Shown here one piece after another: positions 18,145 through 24,772 of a stretch of 46,035 nt of DNA. Both the position numbers and the translations under genes were made by a program. Source of the stretch: Nautiliaceae bacterium (GTDB lineage: Bacteria; Campylobacterota; Campylobacteria; Campylobacterales; Nautiliaceae). Positions within the stretch are counted from its first letter, which is position 1, and every line of letters begins with the position of its first letter. The notes under the pieces were generated by a model, which made no database searches, was not told the DNA's origin, and was given only the letters and a program-made list of their open reading frames with translations. Where the stretch lies: contig JALVVX010000018.1 of assembly GCA_027038555.1 (NCBI GenBank), positions 1-46,035 on the forward strand, in the 5' to 3' direction.

Positions 18145-19247
18145 AATTGCTCCATTTTTTTTATGATATTTAATATAATATTTTTCTCTTCTTTTTTTAA
18201 TAGATTAATTTTTTGATTTTTTAATATTTTAATAAAAAATTCTTTTCTTTTTGAAAAAATAACATCGCTTTTATTTTGTAATTCTATATCCAAAAAAACT
18301 TTTGTATTGAATCTTTTTAAAAAACCCGTAAAATGTCTTAATATCTTTTCTTCTGTTAAATTATCCCTTTTTTGAACACATAACTCTTCAATTGTAGGAT
18401 TTATTCTTTTACATAAAAATTCTTCATTTACTTCAAAAAGTATATATTTATTGATATATTTAATGATAAATATCAAATAAAATTTACCTTCATCTTCAAT
18501 AAAAAAAGCCTCTTTAACTAAGGAATCAAATTTATTACGCTTATAAAAAAATAAATCTTTTATTTCCTCTTCTTTTATTCCATACATTAAATTTATTTGT
18601 TGATATCTCTCAATTGCATCAGAAATTTTATCATAATATTCAATATTTCCATTATTCAAAACTATCCCAACATCACAAATCTTTTTTAAATCGCTCATAG
18701 AGTGACTAACCATTAAAACATTTGATTTTTCTATTTTTTTCATTAATGCTTCTTTTGATTTTTCTTTAAATCTTGTATCTCCGACAGATAATGTTTCATC
18801 AATCAATAAATAATCAAAATCAAATGCAAGGCTTAAAGCAAAACTGAGCCTACTTTTCATCCCGCTACTATAAGTTTTTATTGGCATATCAAAATAATCC
18901 CCTATTTCACTAAACTCTTTTACAAATTCTATAATTTTTTTTACTTCTTTTTCATCTTTTCCAAAAATCCTTGCGACAAATCTCACATTTTGTCTGCCTG
19001 TCATACTCCCTTGAAATCCTCCTGCAAGCCCCATAGGCCATGAAAATGTTTTATTTGAAATTATTTTCCCACTATTTGGAAAATCAATCCCTCCAAGCAT
19101 TCTCAAAAAAGTAGACTTCCCAGCTCCGTTAATTCCCAAAATTCCAACATTTACTCCCTCTGGAATTGTCATAGAAACATTTTTTAAGATATACTTTTTA
19201 CCTAAATTTGTTTTATAATATTTTGTAACATTTTCCAAAACTATCAT
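18141..19247 (-). CDS. kpsT: capsule ABC transporter ATPase KpsT-like, with long C-terminal extension
   Basis: The ATPase powers export of lipid-linked capsule through KpsM. Residues 1-220 form a complete ATPase of the polysaccharide ABC-2 type: Walker A GINGAGKST (38-46), signature YSSGMKSRL (126-134), Walker B YLLIDE (146-151), and the switch histidine 182. Classic KpsT ends near residue 220, but this protein continues to 368. The extra 148 residues (FYLIFIIKYINKYILFEVNE; FLDIELQNKS) look like alternating strands and helices and match no domain I recognise. By analogy with Wzt, whose C-terminal domain binds the glycan, the extension might recognise the sulfated polymer; that is speculation. 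Overlaps kpsM and kpsE by 4 bp each. Confidence 0.88.
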   Translation of the reverse strand: MIVLENVTKYYKTNLGKKYILKNVSMTIPEGVNVGILGINGAGKSTFLRMLGGIDFPNSGKIISNKTFSWPMGLAGGFQGSMTGRQNVRFVARIFGKDEKEVKKIIEFVKEFSEIGDYFDMPIKTYSSGMKSRLSFALSLAFDFDYLLIDETLSVGDTRFKEKSKEALMKKIEKSNVLMVSHSMSDLKKICDVGIVLNNGNIEYYDKISDAIERYQQINLMYGIKEEEIKDLFFYKRNKFDSLVKEAFFIEDEGKFYLIFIIKYINKYILFEVNEEFLCKRINPTIEELCVQKRDNLTEEKILRHFTGFLKRFNTKVFLDIELQNKSDVIFSKRKEFFIKILKNQKINLLKKEEKNIILNIIKKMEQL

Positions 19248-20017
19248 GACATAATTATCTTTCTTTCAACTTTTCTATAAAGCCAAAGTCCTAAAAAAAG
19301 AGGAATTATTGTCCATAACCAGATATATGTATAATTTACATATTTATCACTCAAACTATAAAAATAATATCCATGAATCATCTCTTCAAATTGTAGTACA
19401 GGATTAAAAAGCAAAATATTTCTTATATTTGGCGGTAGAGTATCCGCAGTAAAAAAAAGACCTGATATAAAAAACATAGGCAAAAACATTAATCTTATAA
19501 TTTTTCCAAAATTTTCAAAAAAATAATTAAGAACTGCGAACAATACAGATAAAGAAAATCCAAATAAAGCCATCCAAAAAAATCCCAAAATAACTAATAA
19601 TAAATCTTTTGCTTTCATATCTACATTAAAATAATATCCTATAACTATTAATACAATAACTACAAAAATTTGAATATAAATTTCCAAAATTGCTCTACTA
19701 ACCAATGCATCAAAAGGTTTAACTTGTTTATAAACAAATAAATTTTTATTTGCCTTAAAAGCATCAATATTTTTAAAAATTATATCTTTAAATAAATTAT
19801 AACTAACAAAACTAACAGCTAAAAATGTTACTATATCATAAGAAGTTTTAGTCCCTATTTTCGCATGAATTAACGCAAAAAACACTATCATAGCCATCGG
19901 CTCAACAACTGCCCATAAATATCCGAGTTTTTGTGAGCCAAATCTTGTTTGAATTTCCCTAAGAAGCAATGCCTTAACAACAGAAAAAAATATTCTTAAT
20001 GGACTTCTTTTTTTCAT
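19244..20017 (-). CDS. kpsM: capsule ABC transporter permease KpsM-like
   Basis: The 257-residue ABC-2 type permease has a basic N-terminus with LLLREIQTRFGSQKLGYLWA, the family hallmark, followed by about six membrane segments and a short C-terminal tail (YRKVERKIIMS). It forms the inner-membrane pore for lipid-linked capsule. It is the first gene of the long minus-strand unit. A TATAAT box lies 20 bp upstream of its start, and an AAAGGA site precedes the ATG. Confidence 0.92.
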   Translation of the reverse strand: MKKRSPLRIFFSVVKALLLREIQTRFGSQKLGYLWAVVEPMAMIVFFALIHAKIGTKTSYDIVTFLAVSFVSYNLFKDIIFKNIDAFKANKNLFVYKQVKPFDALVSRAILEIYIQIFVVIVLIVIGYYFNVDMKAKDLLLVILGFFWMALFGFSLSVLFAVLNYFFENFGKIIRLMFLPMFFISGLFFTADTLPPNIRNILLFNPVLQFEEMIHGYYFYSLSDKYVNYTYIWLWTIIPLFLGLWLYRKVERKIIMS

Positions 20018-20036
20018 TTATTCCTTTTTTTTAGTA

Positions 20037-20042
20037 ATTATA
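20037..20042 (-). promoter_or_regulatory. -10 box of the putative capsule operon promoter
   Basis: On the minus strand a perfect TATAAT lies 19 nt before the kpsM ATG, with an AAAGGA site between them. No good -35 hexamer is visible at the normal distance, which is common for Campylobacterota sigma-70 promoters. It is placed just after the stop codon of the radical SAM gene, so the capsule operon could be transcribed independently with a very short leader. Confidence 0.55.
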
Positions 20043-20058
20043 ATATATTAATATTAAA

Positions 20059-21015
20059 TCAAACTTTAAATTTTTTAATATTAGGCAATAAACTCTCTAT
20101 AAACTTAATAATCTCCTCTTTATCTTTATATTCCACAATACCGTTTTTTACGCTGTAAGGATAATAATAAATATCACTAAGAAGCTGTTTTTTTATAATT
20201 TTAAATTGAGTTGAGTTCATTCTAAATGTTCCGTAAACTATTGATTCAATATCTTTATAATCAATTTCTCTAAAAATCTTTTTTATAAACTCCTCATACA
20301 CTTTTTTGTAATTTGGTACTTTAATAATAGGGTCAAACACAATTACCGGTCTGAAACCTTTATTAATCACCTTTTTAATGGCTTTAATTCTACTATCAAG
20401 TTTTGGTGTGTATTTTTCATATTTTTCAATTACAATTTCAGGTGAGAGAGAAAAAGCAAAAACAATATTTTTCTGATATTCAAATCCGTCCACATTTACA
20501 GCTTTTGTGCGAAGTTCAAGTTTAATATCTTTATTCTTTACAAAATCAGCCCAGATTTTAGCAACTCCAAAAAGATTTTCAACCGCTAAAATATCGGTAT
20601 CGTATGAAATAGATAAAAACATATTTCCTAAATTTTTATAAACCTTTTCAACCTCATCAAAAAAATCCTCAAAATTTACAAATAAAACAAGATTTGAGCT
20701 TGGATACATCCCCTGTAAAAAACAGTAATGACAGTCATAAATACAGTTTAACATAGGAGTGGTATAAAAAAAGTTTTTATCCTGCTTTTGAATAAGTTCA
20801 CTTGCCCCGTATATAAAAGGGGCTTCTTTTTTTGCCAAAATAAGAGACTGAGCCTGTTTTTGCGCCCGGAATGACTGATAGTATGGATTAAATCTGTCTT
20901 TATAATGGTTTATTTCTATAATTTCGGCACCTTTAAATTTAGTCAAAATTTTTTGTACATAACTGTCATTTAAAACCCTTTTTTCGACATAAATATGGCT
21001 AAATCTTAAATTCAT
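20059..21015 (-). CDS. spore-photoproduct-lyase-like radical SAM protein
   Basis: The 318-residue protein carries the radical SAM cluster motif C-x3-C-x2-C as CIYDCHYC near residue 90, within the context typical of the SplB family. Further family-like stretches are ISYDTDILAVENLFG, LELRTKAVN and VFAFSLSPE. These three are the only cysteines in the protein. Spore photoproduct lyase needs an additional catalytic cysteine in the region that here reads SYDTD, so this is probably a family member with another reaction. Non-sporulating Campylobacterota have no spore photoproduct. Its start overlaps the upstream nucleosidase gene by 17 bp, which suggests a joint function. Confidence 0.75.
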   Translation of the reverse strand: MNLRFSHIYVEKRVLNDSYVQKILTKFKGAEIIEINHYKDRFNPYYQSFRAQKQAQSLILAKKEAPFIYGASELIQKQDKNFFYTTPMLNCIYDCHYCFLQGMYPSSNLVLFVNFEDFFDEVEKVYKNLGNMFLSISYDTDILAVENLFGVAKIWADFVKNKDIKLELRTKAVNVDGFEYQKNIVFAFSLSPEIVIEKYEKYTPKLDSRIKAIKKVINKGFRPVIVFDPIIKVPNYKKVYEEFIKKIFREIDYKDIESIVYGTFRMNSTQFKIIKKQLLSDIYYYPYSVKNGIVEYKDKEEIIKFIESLLPNIKKFKV

Positions 21016-21730
21016 TCATTATTCTCCTAAAATCATTTTTGCGCTCAGACTTTTTAAAATCAATATCCGGCAATTCTAAATTATTTAAAAGATAATACAT
21101 TACCCTATTTTTTAACTGCTCTTTTTGTGAAAAGCTTAAATCATATTTTTTTGCTAAATCTTCAACTACTTTTAAATCAAAATGTTTAGGCTCTTTTAAA
21201 GAATTTATATAATTTTCTATATTTTTTAAATGCGGGGTTATTAAATTATTCATAAATTCATCACTTGGTCTAAAACAGACTAAATTATCACTTACTATTT
21301 TTATTAAATGAATTTGATGGGATTTCAAAAACTTTATGGCAGCTTTAAAAAAGCCTTCACTTTCCATATCTACTAATTTATAATTTCCACTCTCGACAAC
21401 CTCATCAAAACAGATTATTTCACTTTCTCTAAATGGATGAGAAATTAAAATATCCGGGAAAAATTTATTATTTATTTTATTAACTAAAAATATCTCTCCT
21501 ATTTCAAACTCACTGCTTCCTGCAATTCCAAAATTTATAATATTTGAAATTTTGCGTGTTGAGAGAAGATAAGTTGTGGCAATAGCGGAATTTAATCTGC
21601 CCTGATTTGAGATTATAAGCGATATTTTTTCATTTTCATAAATAGAAAATTTATCATTCCTCTTTTTTAATCCGAAATATTCAATCAAAAGTTTTGCTTC
21701 TTTAAAATAAGCGCATACAATTCCTGTCAT
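20999..21730 (-). CDS. MTA/SAH-nucleosidase-like protein
   Basis: From the ATG at 21730 the protein has 243 residues. The region GIVCAYFKEAKLL matches the start of MTAN/Pfs, including the active-site Glu. IINFGIAGS, VDMESEGFF and IVSDNL match the nucleoside-binding loop, the ME-x-E pair and the catalytic Asp of that family. A C-terminal 50-residue extension (SFSQKEQLKNRVMYYLLNN) is unassigned. The ATG at 21730 is preferred over an upstream TTG at 21757 because AAAAGG stands 5 nt before it and the TTG would lie inside the -10 box. It may remove 5'-deoxyadenosine made by the overlapping radical SAM protein. Confidence 0.72.
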   Translation of the reverse strand: MTGIVCAYFKEAKLLIEYFGLKKRNDKFSIYENEKISLIISNQGRLNSAIATTYLLSTRKISNIINFGIAGSSEFEIGEIFLVNKINNKFFPDILISHPFRESEIICFDEVVESGNYKLVDMESEGFFKAAIKFLKSHQIHLIKIVSDNLVCFRPSDEFMNNLITPHLKNIENYINSLKEPKHFDLKVVEDLAKKYDLSFSQKEQLKNRVMYYLLNNLELPDIDFKKSERKNDFRRIMNEFKI

Positions 21731-21748
21731 ATTTGCCTTTTTGTTAAA

Positions 21749-21754
21749 ATTATA
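21749..21754 (-). promoter_or_regulatory. -10 box for the nucleosidase/radical SAM pair
   Basis: A perfect TATAAT on the minus strand lies 18 nt before the ATG at 21730, in the context TTTTTTGTATAATTTT. The predicted transcript would start a few bases before the AAAAGG ribosome-binding site, giving a very short leader. It supports the downstream ATG as the real start. Confidence 0.6.
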
Positions 21755-21769
21755 CAAAAAAGGAGAAAA

Positions 21770-21916
21770 ATGAGACTAGTTCCTTTTATTATAGCGTTTG
21801 GGGCAAGTTTTTTGCCTGATAGATTCTTTAAAATGAATTTTGTGACTTCTTTAATTGTAAGTACAATTGTATACTATGTAGTTTATAAAATAGTAAAAAA
21901 TATGATGGAAATATAA
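21770..21916 (+). CDS. 48-residue membrane peptide upstream of lutA-like gene
   Basis: A strong AAAGGAG site stands 5 nt before the ATG. The peptide starts MRLVPFIIAFGASFLPDRFF, has a second hydrophobic stretch (SLIVSTIVYYVVYKIV), and ends MMEI. It therefore looks like a small protein with one or two membrane segments. Its TAA overlaps the ATG of the next gene by one base (TAATG), a typical sign of translational coupling. I do not recognise a family. Confidence 0.7.
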   Translation: MRLVPFIIAFGASFLPDRFFKMNFVTSLIVSTIVYYVVYKIVKNMMEI

Positions 21917-22629
21917 TGAACGTCGGATTATTTATACCATGCTATATAAATGAATTATATCCTGATGTTGCCAAAGACACTGTACTGCTTTTAAGGTCAT
22001 TAAATGTTGATTTGGAAATACCAAGAAACCAGACTTGTTGCGGTCAGCCGTTTTTAAACAGCGGATATGAAAGCACTCTGCCTCAAAATTTTGATGAAAT
22101 TTTTAAAAAATATGATTTTGTTGTGGCCCCTTCAAGCAGCTGTGTAGCAACAATTAGAGATGCTGATATTAAAAACTCAAACAAAACTTTTGAACTTGTT
22201 GAATTTTTACATGATATACTTCAAATAAGAAACCTGGCAAAAAATCATCCGCCTGTAATACTTCATAACTCCTGCCACTCTTTAAGAATGCTTCTTGAAG
22301 GTGCTCCGAGTGAACTTAATATCCCGTATTTCAATAAAGTCAAAAATGTTTTAGGTTGCAGGATTTTAGAAGCCAAAAGAGATGAATGTTGCGGGTTTGG
22401 AGGTGTGTTTAGTATTAAAGAAGGCTTTATGAGTTATGTTATGGGAAAAAGTAAATTGGTTGATTTATTAAATGAAGACAATCTAAAAGAAGTTACAGAC
22501 ACACCGGTAATTACGGGAGTTGATATGAGCTGTCTTATGCACTTAAAAGGAGTGGCTGAGAAAGATAAAATAAAAGCTGAGTTTAAGCACATAGCAACTG
22601 TTTTAAGGGAAGCAAATGAAACATTATGA
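21916..22629 (+). CDS. lutA: LutA/LldE-like iron-sulfur protein (CCG domains)
   Basis: The 237-residue protein has two cysteine-rich CCG domains: CCGQPFLNSGY with Cys41-Cys42 and CCGFGGVFSIKEG with Cys158-Cys159. HNSCHSLR and SSSCVAT supply further ligands. This is the architecture of LutA, a component of the L-lactate oxidising LutABC complex; related CCG proteins occur in glycolate and heterodisulfide redox complexes. It overlaps the LutB-like gene by 14 bp. Role in lactate use is likely by family, but in an autotroph another 2-hydroxyacid or redox partner is possible. Confidence 0.85.
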   Translation: MNVGLFIPCYINELYPDVAKDTVLLLRSLNVDLEIPRNQTCCGQPFLNSGYESTLPQNFDEIFKKYDFVVAPSSSCVATIRDADIKNSNKTFELVEFLHDILQIRNLAKNHPPVILHNSCHSLRMLLEGAPSELNIPYFNKVKNVLGCRILEAKRDECCGFGGVFSIKEGFMSYVMGKSKLVDLLNEDNLKEVTDTPVITGVDMSCLMHLKGVAEKDKIKAEFKHIATVLREANETL

Positions 22630-23893
22630 ACTGGCTGTTGAGTTTTATAAAAAACAGGGTCCAAGGCATGACAGTGCATTATGGGCTATAAGAGAAAAAA
22701 GAGACAAAGCTATAAAAGAGGTTAAAGAGTGGGAGAAATTAAGAACAAAAGCCGGTGAAATAAAAGATTATGTAATCGAAAATCTACAAAAATTAGTATA
22801 TGAATTTATAAAAAACGCTAAAAACGAAGGTATTGAAGTCTATTTTGCAAAAGATGCAAACAAGCATAATGAAATTGTTTTAAAAGAACTTAAAAATATA
22901 AACGCCAAAAAGGTCGTAAAATCAAAATCAATGCTTACAGAAGAATGTGGGCTTAATGAATTTTTGGAAAAAAACGGTATTAATGTAATCGATACAGATT
23001 TGGGTGAAAGGATAGTTCAGTTAAGAGGTGAAAAACCTTCTCATATTGTTCTTCCCGCTATTCACACCACAAAAGAAGACGTTGCGGAAATTTTAGGAGA
23101 GAGTAACACAGACCCGACATATTTAACCCGTAAAATGAGAAAACTTTTAAGAAAAGAATTTTTAAGCGCGGATGCCGGAATTAGCGGGGCAAATTTTTTA
23201 ATTGCCGAAAAAGGATACGCGGTTGTTTGCACCAATGAAGGAAACGCAGACCTTGGGGCAATACTTCCAAACCTTCATATCATAAGTGTTGGAATTGAAA
23301 AATTGGTTCCTTCTATGGAAGATTTGGGGCTGTTTTTAAGAGTACTTGCCAGAAGTGCAACAGGTCAGGCAATAACGACTTATTCCACAATATTCGGCAA
23401 AAAAGAAGGAGGCAGACGGGTAATAATTTTGGTAGATAACGGAAGGTTTGAGAGATTAAACACTCAGTTTAAAGAGACTCTAAAATGTATAAGATGTTCT
23501 GCCTGTCTTACAACCTGCCCTGTATTTAGAAGAAGCGGGGGACACAGCTACCGTTATGTAATTCCTGGTCCCATAGGCTCGCTTCTTGCCCCGCTTGTAG
23601 ATAAAGATGAGTATAAAGATTTACCATTTGCCTGTACTTTATGTGATAGCTGTGAGATGGTGTGCCCTGTTAAAATTCCTTTTTCAAAACAGCTTCGTGA
23701 AATGAGAAAATATGTAACAAATGAAAATATAATGGTTAAATTTGCCGAAAAATCCATGCATTCAGACAAAATGTTTAAACTTTTTAGCAAAATAATAAGA
23801 CTTACTCCAAAAGCGTTGCTTGAAAAAGTAATCAGTGAATGGAGCAGATATAAAGCCATGCCTGTTATTCCAAGAGAAAGGTTTATTAAATGA
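22616..23893 (+). CDS. lutB: LutB-like LUD-domain ferredoxin protein
   Basis: The 425-residue protein has a LUD domain at about 60-280 (GANFLIAEKGYAVVCTNEGN; LVDNGR). Two [4Fe-4S] motifs follow: CIRCSACLTTCP (Cys291, 294, 297, 301) and CTLCDSCEMVCP (Cys340, 343, 346, 350). This is the layout of LutB/LldF, the electron-transfer subunit of L-lactate dehydrogenase. It is somewhat shorter than the usual 460-480 residues. It overlaps the LutA-like gene by 14 bp and is followed directly by a large palindrome. Confidence 0.88.
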   Translation: MKHYELAVEFYKKQGPRHDSALWAIREKRDKAIKEVKEWEKLRTKAGEIKDYVIENLQKLVYEFIKNAKNEGIEVYFAKDANKHNEIVLKELKNINAKKVVKSKSMLTEECGLNEFLEKNGINVIDTDLGERIVQLRGEKPSHIVLPAIHTTKEDVAEILGESNTDPTYLTRKMRKLLRKEFLSADAGISGANFLIAEKGYAVVCTNEGNADLGAILPNLHIISVGIEKLVPSMEDLGLFLRVLARSATGQAITTYSTIFGKKEGGRRVIILVDNGRFERLNTQFKETLKCIRCSACLTTCPVFRRSGGHSYRYVIPGPIGSLLAPLVDKDEYKDLPFACTLCDSCEMVCPVKIPFSKQLREMRKYVTNENIMVKFAEKSMHSDKMFKLFSKIIRLTPKALLEKVISEWSRYKAMPVIPRERFIK

Positions 23894-23909
23894 AAGTTTA
23901 TATATTAGA

Positions 23910-24059
23910 GCACTGAATAAATGAGCTCAACAAAAAGTACAAATTTTTTAACACTAAATAAAGGCTAAAAAGCATTAACTCGCAAGCTCAAACAAAATGC
24001 TTTTTTAACGCCTTTATTTAGCTAAAATTTGTAATTGTTTCGCTCTATTTAGTCAGTGC
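23910..24059. repeat. 150-bp imperfect palindrome between lutB- and lutC-like genes
   Basis: The arms (about 23910-23976 and 23996-24059) are imperfect inverted copies. They share GCACTGA-N-TAAAT at the outer ends, then TACAAATTTT, CTAAATAAAGGC, TAAAAA and AGCATT towards a 19-nt loop (23977-23995). As RNA this would fold into one very long hairpin. It could be a MITE-like or REP-like element, a terminator for the lutAB transcript, or an RNA processing site. No coding frame of substance crosses it. Confidence 0.75.
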
Positions 24060-24081
24060 CTTATCAGTTTTAGTATTTAAA

Positions 24082-24087
24082 TATAAT
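24082..24087 (+). promoter_or_regulatory. -10 box before the lutC-like gene
   Basis: TATAAT lies 23 nt before the ATG at 24111, with a CGGAG ribosome-binding site between. A weak TTATCA at 24061-24066 is the only -35 candidate and is spaced 15 bp. The box would restart transcription after the large palindrome. Confidence 0.45.
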
Positions 24088-24110
24088 AATCAACTAAAAC
24101 GGAGTGGAAA

Positions 24111-24446
24111 ATGGAAAAATTAGATAAATTTATTCAAAACCTTAAAAAAGCAGGAGGAGAAATTTTGGATAAGGTGCCTGATGGATGGCATAAAACAAAA
24201 GCTCTTTTAGGAGTTGCGGAAAACGGGGCTGTATGGGTAGATGAATATAATAAAGAACTTTTTTTAAGTGAGAATGTGGTGGTAATATTAGATAAAAATT
24301 CAATCGTTGAAACAATGGAAGATGCAATGGAATATATCAATACACCCGGAATTTTTATCTCAGGTCCGAGTAAAACCGCGGATGTTGAGAGTTTTTTGGT
24401 TTATGGAGCTCACGGACCTATTAGATTTGGGATACACTTGATATAA
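24111..24446 (+). CDS. short LutC-like LUD-domain protein
   Basis: The 111-residue protein ends with GIFISGPSKTADVESFLVYG and an AHGP segment, which is the conserved C-terminal core of the LUD/LutC family. The first 25 residues are charged and helical. Normal LutC proteins have about 200-240 residues, so this version keeps only the C-terminal half of the domain. It has its own CGGAG ribosome-binding site and -10 box, so it appears to be a functional gene and not a decayed one. It probably works with the LutA- and LutB-like proteins. Confidence 0.7.
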   Translation: MEKLDKFIQNLKKAGGEILDKVPDGWHKTKALLGVAENGAVWVDEYNKELFLSENVVVILDKNSIVETMEDAMEYINTPGIFISGPSKTADVESFLVYGAHGPIRFGIHLI

Positions 24447-24484
24447 ATATAAATTTTAGTTATATTAAAATAAAAAGGACACAA

Positions 24485-24754
24485 ATGAAAAAATTTGAAG
24501 AAATGGACATAAAAGAAAAAATAGAGGCTATCGAAGAAATACTAAAAAAAGATATAATGCCTATGCTTGCGTTTGACGGCGGTTACGCGGAAGTTGTGGA
24601 TGTAAGAGAAAGCAACGGAGAAACACATGTATTTATAAGATACGGAGGAGCGTGTGCGGCGTGCAGTTCTGCCGGGGGAGCAACTCTTTTTGCAATAGAA
24701 GAGACACTTAGAAAAAAACTCAATACTGACAAAATAAGGGTTTTTCCAGTATAA
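24485..24754 (+). CDS. NifU-like C-terminal-domain iron-sulfur scaffold
   Basis: The 89-residue protein is a stand-alone NifU C-terminal domain (Nfu type): a helix, then MLAFDGGYAEVVDV, RYGGACAACSSAGG with the cluster-binding Cys57-x2-Cys60, and IEETLRKKL. Such proteins carry or deliver Fe-S clusters. The location next to several Fe-S proteins (LutA/B-like) fits. An AAAGGA site precedes the ATG. Confidence 0.88.
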   Translation: MKKFEEMDIKEKIEAIEEILKKDIMPMLAFDGGYAEVVDVRESNGETHVFIRYGGACAACSSAGGATLFAIEETLRKKLNTDKIRVFPV

Positions 24755-24755
24755 T
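24750..24755 (+). promoter_or_regulatory. -10-like TATAAT enclosing the nifU-like stop codon
   Basis: The hexamer includes the TAA stop (24752-24754) of the preceding gene and lies 17 nt before the ATG of the ArnT-like gene, with AAAAGG between. The same arrangement recurs at 27299-27304 and, shifted, at 29061-29066, suggesting internal promoters with minimal leaders. Confidence 0.45.
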
Positions 24756-24772
24756 TTCAAAAAAGGCTTTAA

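Noticed and set aside
20059-21015. True spore photoproduct lyase
   Set aside because: The extra catalytic cysteine is absent and nothing else in the window points to sporulation.
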